A stretch of DNA of 37,862 nucleotides. Origin: Thermoflexales bacterium (GTDB taxonomy: Bacteria > Chloroflexota > Anaerolineae > Fen-1058). The position numbers and the translations under genes were made by a program. The stretch is taken from positions 1 to 37,862 of the forward strand of contig JAUQXC010000160.1 in the NCBI GenBank assembly GCA_030834825.1. The letters are read 5' to 3'. The notes below the pieces were generated by a model. That model saw only the letters and a program-made list of their open reading frames with translations, was not told where the DNA came from and made no database searches. The stretch's first letter is position 1. Each line of letters begins with the position of its first letter. Below are positions 18,592-26,834 of this stretch, piece by piece.

Positions 18592-18861
18592 CTAATAATG
18601 ATAGCGGCAAGCCAGAATTCTGATCTTGTCGTCAGACACCTGATAGATGAGCCGATGTTCACGATCGATGCGCCTTGACCAACAGCCGGTCAGCTCATGT
18701 TTCAACGGTTCGGGTTGGCCTAGGCCTTCAAATGGAATGCGCTGCGTCGCCTCAATGAGTTTGACAATGCGTAAGGCCTGCTTACGATCCTGTTGGATCC
18801 ACCAAGCTAAATCTTCAAAAGCTGCTGGATCAAATTCCAAGTTTCTCACGCGCGGCCTCAA
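18592..18861 (-). CDS. YoeB/Txe-family toxin
   Basis: 89 aa; AFEDLAWWIQQDRKQALRIVKLIEATQR.PFEGLGQPEPLKHELTGCWSRRIDREHRLIYQVSDDKIRILACRYHY. Confidence 0.92.
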   Translation of the reverse strand: MRPRVRNLEFDPAAFEDLAWWIQQDRKQALRIVKLIEATQRIPFEGLGQPEPLKHELTGCWSRRIDREHRLIYQVSDDKIRILACRYHY

Positions 18862-19039
18862 AGGATATCCCTGTCGTGCGTTGTTTGGCCTTCAGTAACC
18901 GCTTTTTCATGGCAGGACTCTTCAATAGATAGGCCGTTTCGCGTTCGGATTGAATTTCGTGCCACAGTTTCAGGGGCACAATTACTCCTTTGGGCCGACC
19001 ATGCTTGTCTAGAACATATTGAATGTCTGTTTGGGTCAT
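18830..19039 (-). CDS. Antitoxin of the YoeB-type pair
   Basis: 69 aa, overlaps toxin start; DIQYVLDKHGRPKGVIVPLKLWHEIQ antitoxin-like N-terminus. Confidence 0.75.
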   Translation of the reverse strand: MTQTDIQYVLDKHGRPKGVIVPLKLWHEIQSERETAYLLKSPAMKKRLLKAKQRTTGISFEAAREKLGI

Positions 19040-19147
19040 CTGGCACCTCCTGCTACCAGAAGTATATCAGCAGCTGTGACCAATTGCAATAAGTCGTGGC
19101 ATGCATGCTTACTTCTCCCTAAAAGGGAGGCGAATTCATCTCCGGTT

Positions 19148-19165
19148 GTATAATCTTAATTATAC
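19148..19165. promoter_or_regulatory. Operator-like inverted repeat upstream of the ceramidase-family gene
   Basis: GTATAAT-CTTA-ATTATAC perfect 7-bp arms. Confidence 0.4.
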
Positions 19166-19219
19166 AGCCGGCCCGGATCAACCGCTTAATCTCACTCACT
19201 TATTCAATGAGTATCACGT

Positions 19220-20068
19220 ATGCCACCTCTGCGCCCCTTCATTCGACCCTGCGTGCTGTTCTTGCTGATCACGTTGGCGCTCATCCCCTTGCGTTGGCTG
19301 CCGGCTCCCTGGGATTCATGGCGAGCGGCGACCTGCCTGCCCGACGCCTGTTTCTGCGAAGCGATCGGCGCTGGCTTCATCCGCCAGCCGATCGCTACCT
19401 GGTCGAACCTGGCGTTTGTGCTGGTAGGTCTGTTGATTCTGGAAGACGTACTGTGGTCCTCATCCACCCGCTTGAACTTGTTGGCCCAACGGCGAACGTA
19501 TGGCGTGGTCTATGCTTGCGCCGCCATCCTCATCGGCCTCGGCTCGTGGTTCTATCATACTTCGTTGACATTCGTCGGCCAGTGGTTCGATGTGATGGGG
19601 ATGTACTTGCTAGGGACGTTCATGGTGTTGTACAACGTGACACGGTTGCGACCATTGAGTAATCGCGCCTTTGTCGTGAGCTATGTGTGGTTCAACCTCG
19701 CCTTGGGACTCGGCCTGATCAGCGTGCCGGAGTTGCGGCGCTATCTGTTCGGTGGGTTGCTGTTGATCGCAATCGCGTTGGAGGTGATCTTACGACGGCA
19801 CAGAAGAAACGGGGTTTCTCCATCTGGCGGGGAATGGCTGACGGAAAGTAGCCCCCCGATTTCCGGCAGTCCCAGATACTTCATTGCTGCGTTAGTGATC
19901 TATCTTCTGGCGCAGATTATCTGGACGCTCGATCTTAATCGTATCATCTGTGATCCCGACAGCCTGCTGCAAGGTCATGCCGTCTGGCACGGGCTGACCG
20001 CGCTCGCGGTTGGGCTGGTGTACTGGCATTATCGGTCGGAAGCAGCCGTGAGCACGGCTACAACGTGA
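19220..20068 (+). CDS. Ceramidase-family membrane protein
   Basis: CFCEAIGAGFIRQPIATWSNLAFV, GLGSWFYHTSLTFVGQWFDVMGMY, LLQGHAVWHGLTAL. Confidence 0.85.
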   Translation: MPPLRPFIRPCVLFLLITLALIPLRWLPAPWDSWRAATCLPDACFCEAIGAGFIRQPIATWSNLAFVLVGLLILEDVLWSSSTRLNLLAQRRTYGVVYACAAILIGLGSWFYHTSLTFVGQWFDVMGMYLLGTFMVLYNVTRLRPLSNRAFVVSYVWFNLALGLGLISVPELRRYLFGGLLLIAIALEVILRRHRRNGVSPSGGEWLTESSPPISGSPRYFIAALVIYLLAQIIWTLDLNRIICDPDSLLQGHAVWHGLTALAVGLVYWHYRSEAAVSTATT

Positions 20069-20693
20069 TCCCAGTGATTTCGGCAATCCGCCGGCGGGCC
20101 GCGGCTTCGTTTCCCTGCCGCAACAGCGCCAGAATATCGGCATCGACCAGCTGATACCAGATCGCTTTGCGTTGCGCAAAATCGGCGTGGCGGGCGGCCA
20201 GCGGTTCCCGCAGTTCACCGGCCAGCTGCAGAAAGCGCACATATTCCTGCCCCAACGCGCGTTCGAGCTCTTCGCGCAGCCGCACCGCTAACGCGGGCGC
20301 TTTGCCGCCGGTCGAAATGGCGACGGTCAGATCGCCGCGCCGCAACAGTGCAGGCGCGATGAAAGTGCAATGCGGCGTATCGTCGACAATGTTAACGAGG
20401 ATGTGCCGATCCTGCGCCTCTTGCCATACTTGTTCGTTGATGGCGCGATCGTCGGTGGCTCCGATGACGAGAAACGCGCCGGCCAGATCGCCGGGTTGAT
20501 ATTCACGCGCGCAGTAAGTCACGCGCTGCGCCGTGACCAGCGCTTGCAGTCCCTGCGTCAGCGTCGGCGTGATCAGGGTCACACGGGCTTCCGCTTGCAA
20601 CAGTCCATGCACCTTGCCCTCGGCGACCGGGCCACCCCCGATGACCAGGCAGCGTTGTTGTTGCAGATTGAGCGAGATCGGATAGTAGTTCAT
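20058..20693 (-). CDS. Precorrin-2 dehydrogenase / siroheme synthase (Met8/CysG N-terminal type)
   Basis: MNYYPISLNLQQQRCLVIGGGPVAEGKVHGLLQAEARVTLITP; start moved from 20876 to 20693, downstream of the cysH stop. Confidence 0.88.
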   Translation of the reverse strand: MNYYPISLNLQQQRCLVIGGGPVAEGKVHGLLQAEARVTLITPTLTQGLQALVTAQRVTYCAREYQPGDLAGAFLVIGATDDRAINEQVWQEAQDRHILVNIVDDTPHCTFIAPALLRRGDLTVAISTGGKAPALAVRLREELERALGQEYVRFLQLAGELREPLAARHADFAQRKAIWYQLVDADILALLRQGNEAAARRRIAEITGITL

Positions 20694-20703
20694 GCTCAAG
20701 CTG

Positions 20704-21477
20704 CTAAGCGGCGGGCGATTCAGGGGGCAGCTGCAAATGAATGCCGCATTCGGTTTTAGTGTGGCCCGCCCACCGGCCCGATCGCGGATCGGCGCCTGGC
20801 AGCACGGCATGGGTGCACGGCCAACAGCCGAGGCTGGGGTAGCCCCGATCGTGCAATGGATTGTAGGGCAAACCATGTTCCAGCAAATACGTCCAGACTT
20901 GTTTGGACGTCCAGCCGGCCAGCGGATTGATCTTCACCAGTTGATTCGTTAAATCCCATTCGACCAGATCGGCGTTGGCGCGGGCGGCGGTTTGATCGCG
21001 GCGAATGGCCGTAATCCAGGCGCGCTTGTCCGACAAAAACCGGCGCAGCGGTTCCACCTTGCGCAGGCGGCAGCAGCGATCGGGCTGCTTGGCCCACAGC
21101 TCCGGCTCGTGGCGGCGTGCCTGATCGTTCAATGACAGCTCGCCGCGAACACGCGTGAAGCGCAGGCCCAGACGCTTTTCCAACTTGTCGCGCAGCTCGT
21201 AGGTTTCTGGAAAGAGCAGATCGGTGTCCAGATAAAACACCGTGGTCTGCGGTGCGATCTGCGCCAGGATGTGCAGCAGCACGATCCCTTCCGGCCCGAA
21301 GCCGGTCGCCATGACTAGATCAGCCCCAAAGATTTCAGACCCCCAGCGGATAAGGTCGTGGGGGGGGCTGGAGTCAAATTGCTGACTGATGGCTTTCAGT
21401 CGTTCAGGCGCCCATTCGTTGAAGGTCTTCTCGGATATCAAAGAGTTGATCAGCATAGTCGTGTCCCGTTGGTTCAT
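20704..21477 (-). CDS. cysH: Phosphoadenylyl/adenylyl-sulfate reductase
   Basis: FYLDTDLLFPETYELRDKLEKRLGL, CCRLRKVEPL, NPLAGWTSKQVWTYL..HGLPYNPLHDRGYPSLGCWPCT; true start may be 21456. Confidence 0.92.
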   Translation of the reverse strand: MNQRDTTMLINSLISEKTFNEWAPERLKAISQQFDSSPPHDLIRWGSEIFGADLVMATGFGPEGIVLLHILAQIAPQTTVFYLDTDLLFPETYELRDKLEKRLGLRFTRVRGELSLNDQARRHEPELWAKQPDRCCRLRKVEPLRRFLSDKRAWITAIRRDQTAARANADLVEWDLTNQLVKINPLAGWTSKQVWTYLLEHGLPYNPLHDRGYPSLGCWPCTHAVLPGADPRSGRWAGHTKTECGIHLQLPPESPAA

Positions 21478-22195
21478 ACCAATTCAGCGTTGGGTGGAAC
21501 TTCACCACTTCGCCGGCGATGAAGAGGGCCGGAGGTTGGAGCGGCTGCGCTTTAGCGGCGATGTCTTGCAGCGTGCCGCTGATGATCACTTGTTCCGGCG
21601 TGGTGCCGCGATAGATCACGGCCGCCGGTAGATCGGCCGCAAAACCGTGGGCGATGAGCTGCCGGGTGATCTCGGCCAGATGCTGGACGCACATCAAACC
21701 AATCAACGTGCCCTGCCGGGGCAGCGCCGCGTAATCGATCGCAGTCTCGTCGGCGGTCTGGCCAGTGATGACCGTGAACGAGCGCGCCACATCACGATGG
21801 GTGACCGGAATGCCGGCATAAGCGGGCACTGCCAGCGCGCTGCTCACCCCCGGCACCACCTCGAACGAAATACCGGCCTGCACCAACGCCTCGCACTCTT
21901 CGCCACCGCGCCCAAACACAAAGGGATCGCCGCCTTTCAAACGCACGACGATCTTACCGGCCCGTGCCTTTTCGATCAGCAGCGCGATGATGGCGCTTTG
22001 TGGATAACGCTGCTGTGCCGGTTCTTTGCCTACGTCGATCAACTCGGCCTGCAGCGGAACCTCGTACAGTAGCTCCGGTGCGATCAAGCGATCGTACAGC
22101 ACGACATCGGCGCGGCGCAGGCAATGCAGTCCCTTCACCGTGATTAACCCCGGATCACCCGGCCCACCGCCGACGAGATAAACCATGCCCGTCAT
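21404..22195 (-). CDS. cobA: Uroporphyrinogen-III C-methyltransferase
   Basis: VYLVGGGPGDPGLITVKGLHCLRRADVVLYDRL, VVRLKGGDPFVFGRGGEE, VPGVSSALAVPAYAGIPVTHR. Confidence 0.95.
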   Translation of the reverse strand: MTGMVYLVGGGPGDPGLITVKGLHCLRRADVVLYDRLIAPELLYEVPLQAELIDVGKEPAQQRYPQSAIIALLIEKARAGKIVVRLKGGDPFVFGRGGEECEALVQAGISFEVVPGVSSALAVPAYAGIPVTHRDVARSFTVITGQTADETAIDYAALPRQGTLIGLMCVQHLAEITRQLIAHGFAADLPAAVIYRGTTPEQVIISGTLQDIAAKAQPLQPPALFIAGEVVKFHPTLNWYEPTGHDYADQLFDIREDLQRMGA

Positions 22196-22214
22196 GCGCC
22201 TCGCCTCTTCCGGC

Positions 22215-22799
22215 TCAAGCCGGCATGCGCTCTGCGGCGAGGTTTTGCAGGAGCGTCGTCACGGTGATCGGCGTGACGCTCTTGACGCTGAGGGTCAACC
22301 GTTCCCGTGGATCGCCACTGATCCGATTGAGCGTGTAAGCGGCCTGACCATACAACCGTTCGAGAGGTTCTTGTAAAGTCGGGCGCAGGGCCTCCAGCGT
22401 CTTCGGGGTGTTGGGCGCCAATAAGCGATCGTTGAAGGTGAGCTGCACTTCACTGCCGCTAAACTTGAGGCCGTTCTCGTGTTCAAGCCGCCGGCACGCC
22501 AGCAGCGTGGCGCGCATGGTCTCACACAACCGATCAGCGATCGACCCCATCAAGGCAGCCTTATGACTGTACAACAAGCCCAGTCGCCCGTCAGTCTGAT
22601 CGAGGCTGTAGTTGGCCGCATGACCGATCAACACCACACCCGGGCCGTTGACCGTGTGACGATAATCGGCCACATCGATCAGCAAGTCATCCGTGAGGTG
22701 GCGCTGGATCCAGTTGTTGAAGATGCCGATGAAGGGTTCCAGATCGATCGGGCCTGGTGAAGCAACAAAGACTTTAACGTTGAGATGTTGCAGATCCAT
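22215..22799 (-). CDS. Conserved protein of unknown function in sulfite-reduction operon
   Basis: 194 aa intact ORF between cobA and sulfite reductase, same strand, tight spacing. Confidence 0.7.
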   Translation of the reverse strand: MDLQHLNVKVFVASPGPIDLEPFIGIFNNWIQRHLTDDLLIDVADYRHTVNGPGVVLIGHAANYSLDQTDGRLGLLYSHKAALMGSIADRLCETMRATLLACRRLEHENGLKFSGSEVQLTFNDRLLAPNTPKTLEALRPTLQEPLERLYGQAAYTLNRISGDPRERLTLSVKSVTPITVTTLLQNLAAERMPA

Positions 22800-22811
22800 G
22801 GCTTACTCCTG

Positions 22812-25070
22812 TCAAGCATTTTTGAGTTTCAACAGGCGGCGATAGCAGCTGTGCGCGGCTTCCACCACCAACTGTGCTTCTTCAATACGCCGGCGCGTGG
22901 TGTCTACGGTATACGGCTCGCGCGCGTGTTCGTGGGCGTGAAAGAGATAGTGGCCGAACTTGCCGCCCGCATAATCATCCCAGAACAATTTCGTGTTGTA
23001 AAAGCGTGTGCGGAATTCGCCGATGATCTGATCGGGCTGGTTGGGTGCAGCGTAGAACTGTTCTTTGACCAGCGCGTAAGCGGCCTGCAACATTGCCGCA
23101 TAGGCGCGTTCGCCGGCCGCTTGAATCTCGCCTTTGTCCAGCAGCACCTGCGCTTCAAATACCTCACGCTCGGCCGCCGCCAGATCGAAATCGATGCGCG
23201 AAACGATTTCGCCCGCACATTCACCTTCGCCACGATCGCCCAGGGTGAACTCGCGTGCATCGCGCCAGTCGGTGTACAACGTGGGATCGAGATCGTGCGG
23301 GGGGATGGGCGTCAGATCGTCGAGCAGTTGTTTGATCTCTGCTTTGCCGATGCGCTGGATAAACGTCTGGAACGACTCATCCGGCTGGCGATCTTGGATA
23401 TACCGATTGGTGATACGCGTGACAACTTCCGGAATGCGCTTGGCGGGAACGGCACCGATCGGCAGACCGTACGAACCGGCGTTGTTCGTCCATTGCCCAC
23501 CCAACATCACTTGAAAGTGCGGCACCGTGTAATTGCCGGCATGCCGGCTGACGCCATAGAACCCCAGATCGGCAACGTGATGTTGTCCACATGAATTGAA
23601 ACAGCCGCTGACTTTCAGGCGCAGATTGCGCACGGCTGGATCGAGCGTCTCAACCTGGGCCGCTAGCTGGCGCGTGAGCTCACCGGCCAGACCGCGCGAC
23701 GAAGCGATGCCCAGCTTGCACGTATCCGTGCCGGGGCAGGCGGTTACATCGGCGATGGTGCCCGCGCCTGCCTGATGCAGGCCCAGGGCATATAGCGCGC
23801 CATAGAGGTGTGGCAGATCAGCCTCACTGATCCAGCGCAGCACCAGGTTTTGTTCGACGGTGGCGCGGACCGTTTCATAGGTGAAGCGTCGCGCGATGTC
23901 GGCCAGGCCGCGCAGCTGCGGGGGGGTAAGATCGCCCAACGGCAAAGTCACCGTCACCGTCACATAGCCGGCCTGCTTTTGTGGATACACATTCGTTGTC
24001 AACCAGTACTCGAAACCGTCGGGCGCGGGTGCACCGTTGAGTGCCGCCACCGGACGCAGCGGTTTTTCGTCCAATACTGACACGTCATCAAGAAAAGCCG
24101 TCCAGCGTGGATCGGGCGGCAGCTGCGCGCGTTCGGCCAGCACCAGGCGTTTGAATTCGTCCATGCCCAACTGCGCCACCAGAAACTTGATGCGCGCCCG
24201 ATTGCGATTTTTCTTCTCACCCAGCCGGGCAAATACGCGCGCGATGGCTTGGGTCAGCGGCAGCAGTTCTTCGACCGGCACAAAAGCATCTAGGAGTTTG
24301 GCCTGATAAGGGACCGATCCCAACCCGCCGCCGACATACACTTCGAAGCCGCGCCGCTCGCCGCCATTTTCCGTGCGCGTCACAGCGATGGCGCCGAGAT
24401 CGTGCATGTTTACCAGACCGCAGCCCGTCTCGCGGCAGCCGGAGAAAGCGATCTTGAATTTGCGACCAAAATCTTGCACGTCGGGATGTCCCAGTAAAAA
24501 GCGCATCAAGGCCTGCGCGTAGGGTGTCACATCAAAGGCTTCCGTGTGGCAGACCCCGGAGTAAGGACACGCCGTGACATTGCGCACTGAGTTGCCACAG
24601 GCTTCACGCGTCGTGATGTCGACGGCCGCCAGGCGCCGCATGATGGTGGGCGTGTCGTCGATGTGAATGAAGTGCAGTTGAAAATCCTGCCGCGTGGTGA
24701 CGTGCGCAATGCCGTCAGAATATTCCTCGGCCAGCTCGGCCACCACTTCCAGTTGACGGGCGTTCAAGCCGCCATATGGAATTTTGATACGCAGCATGCC
24801 AGGCGCATCCCAGAGCGTATTGGGGCCTTTGGTCAACTCACCGGAGGGATAGGCCAATTGCTGCGTTTCCTTTCCATCCCAGCGTTGGCCGTTGTCATAG
24901 CGTTGCCCGTAAGCGCCCCGTCGCAAGCGTGTTTCGGCAAACAACTTCTCGTCCAGCTTGCCTTGCTTGCGCAGCAGCAATTCCGTCTCGAAAATATCGA
25001 TCTCGTGCGCCAACTCAGGCGGCATCGCATTCAGAACTTGATCACGCCAGAGAGCGTTGCTGACTTTCAT
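22812..25070 (-). CDS. Ferredoxin-type sulfite/nitrite reductase with C-terminal HEPN-like domain
   Basis: NVTACPYSGVCHTEAFDV, KIAFSGCRETGCGLVNMHDLGAIA, VTACPGTDTCKLGIASSRG, KVSGCFNSCGQHHVADLGFYG; ATG 25070 after GAGGAGG; helical extension about 600-752. Confidence 0.92.
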   Translation of the reverse strand: MKVSNALWRDQVLNAMPPELAHEIDIFETELLLRKQGKLDEKLFAETRLRRGAYGQRYDNGQRWDGKETQQLAYPSGELTKGPNTLWDAPGMLRIKIPYGGLNARQLEVVAELAEEYSDGIAHVTTRQDFQLHFIHIDDTPTIMRRLAAVDITTREACGNSVRNVTACPYSGVCHTEAFDVTPYAQALMRFLLGHPDVQDFGRKFKIAFSGCRETGCGLVNMHDLGAIAVTRTENGGERRGFEVYVGGGLGSVPYQAKLLDAFVPVEELLPLTQAIARVFARLGEKKNRNRARIKFLVAQLGMDEFKRLVLAERAQLPPDPRWTAFLDDVSVLDEKPLRPVAALNGAPAPDGFEYWLTTNVYPQKQAGYVTVTVTLPLGDLTPPQLRGLADIARRFTYETVRATVEQNLVLRWISEADLPHLYGALYALGLHQAGAGTIADVTACPGTDTCKLGIASSRGLAGELTRQLAAQVETLDPAVRNLRLKVSGCFNSCGQHHVADLGFYGVSRHAGNYTVPHFQVMLGGQWTNNAGSYGLPIGAVPAKRIPEVVTRITNRYIQDRQPDESFQTFIQRIGKAEIKQLLDDLTPIPPHDLDPTLYTDWRDAREFTLGDRGEGECAGEIVSRIDFDLAAAEREVFEAQVLLDKGEIQAAGERAYAAMLQAAYALVKEQFYAAPNQPDQIIGEFRTRFYNTKLFWDDYAGGKFGHYLFHAHEHAREPYTVDTTRRRIEEAQLVVEAAHSCYRRLLKLKNA

Positions 25071-25097
25071 CGGTATCTCCTCCTCTCGATCGGCAAC

Positions 25098-25127
25098 AAA
25101 AAAGCCCGGAAGCGATCTTCCGGGCTT
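25098..25127 (-). terminator. Intrinsic terminator in sulfite reductase leader (attenuator)
   Basis: Minus strand AAGCCCGGAAG-ATCG-CTTCCGGGCTT followed by T-run; about 28 nt upstream of the start codon. Confidence 0.85.
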
Positions 25128-25142
25128 AATCCTCAGATGAAC

Positions 25143-25174
25143 GCTCCCCTCACCAGCAATTGGGCCAGGGGAGC
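25143..25174 (-). promoter_or_regulatory. Leader hairpin upstream of the attenuator
   Basis: Arms GCTCCCCT / AGGGGAGC. Confidence 0.6.
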
Positions 25175-25201
25175 CGTTACGCGGTCGGTCAAATGAGCTA
25201 G

Positions 25202-25264
25202 CTAGGTGATACACACGCTGGACCTGGACCGGGGTGACGATTCCCCATCCAGACACATACACAT
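25202..25264 (-). CDS. Putative 20-aa leader peptide MCMCLDGESSPRSRSSVCIT
   Basis: ATG TGT ATG TGT ... GTG TGT ATC ACC TAG, preceded by AAGGA; inside the sulfite reductase leader. Confidence 0.45.
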   Translation of the reverse strand: MCMCLDGESSPRSRSSVCIT

Positions 25265-25305
25265 GCATCCTTGAGTAAGCAGATTTGTGTGGTTCATCGC
25301 GGAGC

Positions 25306-25330
25306 ATTATAAAGGATCATGTGCCTGAAA
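25306..25330 (-). promoter_or_regulatory. Sigma70-like promoter for the sulfite reductase operon
   Basis: Perfect TATAAT on minus strand (25306-25311) with TTGTCT 18 nt upstream; leader of about 230 nt. Confidence 0.55.
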
Positions 25331-25638
25331 GACAACAGCAAATTGAAAGAATTTTGATCTTCTAAATTCGGCAATCTTCACAAGCGACTCAGCGCGACGT
25401 CTTGCGTGCCTTTCGTTCGTCCGCTGACACAGACAAGCCGGGCAGCGGACACGCTCACCATATTTAGATCGGAGTCGTGGGCCGCAGATTGACTCGGCGA
25501 GTCTGCTATACTTTTACAGCAAGACCGCTGTGCCCGCGCAACAACGTGTAGCTCAGCTTAGCCAGCAGATCCGCCCGGAAGCTGGTATAGTGAGGGCCGT
25601 GCGGTTATTCGGGGAAAGCGTTAGGGGCTGAGACAAGT

Positions 25639-26754
25639 ATGTCCGAAGCGAGCTTGGATCCTGAACGTCAAAAGAAGGCCAAGCGGTACGCGCGGATCAA
25701 GCGTAAGTTATTCTTCGTCGATCTGGCACTGGGCGGCGTGTACGTCATTGCGTGGTTGATCTTCGGCTGGTCGCTCGCGGTAAAGAACGCGTTGGCGGCC
25801 AGCTCCACAGCGGATTGGTTTCTGGTGGCCGGCGTGGCGTTCGTGTTCGCGGCGGGTCTCTACGTAATCGATCTGCCGTTGTCGTACTATTCCGGCTTTG
25901 TGCTGCCGCATCGCTTCGAGTTGTCCACGCAAACGATGGGCGGCTGGATCAGCGATCAGCTCAAGTCGCTTTTGATTGGCGGCATCTTCGGCTTCATCGT
26001 CAGCGAAGTGATCTACGCGGCGCTGCGTGCTGCGCCGGAGACCTGGTGGTTATGGTCGGCGGCGATCCTGCTCTTGTTCACGGTGGTGCTAGCTCATCTG
26101 GCGCCGATCTTTTACAAGGTGGCGCCGCTGGGTGAGGAGTACGCGGAGCTCGCCGGCCGCTTGATGCGCCTGGCCGAGCGAGCGCACACCTAGGTGCGCG
26201 GCGTCTACAAGTTTGACCTGAGCCGCCGCACCAAAGCTGCCAACGCGGCGCTGATGGGCCTGGGCAACACGCGCCGCATCGTGTTGGGCGATACGCTGCT
26301 CAACGAGTTCAGCGCTGACGAGATTGAGACGGTTCTGGCGCACGAGTTGGGCCATCACGTCAACAAAGATATCGCCAGCGGCATCGTCGTCGAGACAGCT
26401 TCGACCGTCATCGGTTTGTGGATCGCCTCGGTGGTGATGAACTGGGGCGTGGTGACGTTTGGCTACAGCAGCCCGGCCGATCCGGCGAGTCTGCCGCTGT
26501 TCATATTGGTGCTGGGTCTCTTCGGCTTGATCACCCTGCCGTTAGGCAATGCTTTCTCGCGCTGGCGCGAGCGCAAAGCCGATGCCTATGCCTTGCAAGC
26601 AACGCACAATCCACAGGCCTTTATCGGGGCCATGACGCGACTGGCAAATCAGAACCTGGGCGAAGTCGATCCGGAACCGTGGGAAGAATTCTTGTTGCAC
26701 TCGCATCCCGCTTTGGGCAAGCGCATCAAAATGGCGAAAGTGTATAAACCGTAG
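25639..26754 (+). pseudogene. M48 (Ste24/CAAX-type) metalloprotease interrupted by in-frame TAG at 26191-26193
   Basis: ORFs 25639..26193 and 26194..26754 are in the same frame and abut; RLAERAHT*VRGVYKFDLSRRTKAANAALMGLGNTRRIVLGDTLL...VLAHELGHH. Confidence 0.85.
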
Positions 26755-26834
26755 CGCGAGCAGGAGCACTGCACGTGTTGCCAACTCGCACAGGCAGGTC
26801 ATTGACTTGCCCTACATTCAAGACAGGAGTCACC

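Noticed and set aside
18592-19039. YoeB-type toxin-antitoxin pair as a novel system
   Set aside because: Organisation and toxin sequence are typical of a known type II family
20694-20876. N-terminal extension of the precorrin-2 dehydrogenase ORF to 20876
   Set aside because: Overlaps the 3' end of cysH; family start MNYYPISLNLQQQRCLVIGGG is at 20693
25098-25300. SAM-I or T-box riboswitch in the sulfite reductase leader
   Set aside because: I could not find the SAM-I core or the T-box GGGTGGNACCGCG sequence; cmscan would settle it
25070-25307. N-terminal 79-aa extension of the sulfite reductase ORF to 25307
   Set aside because: It overlaps the leader hairpins and terminator; good RBS (GAGGAGG) precedes ATG 25070 and family similarity begins there
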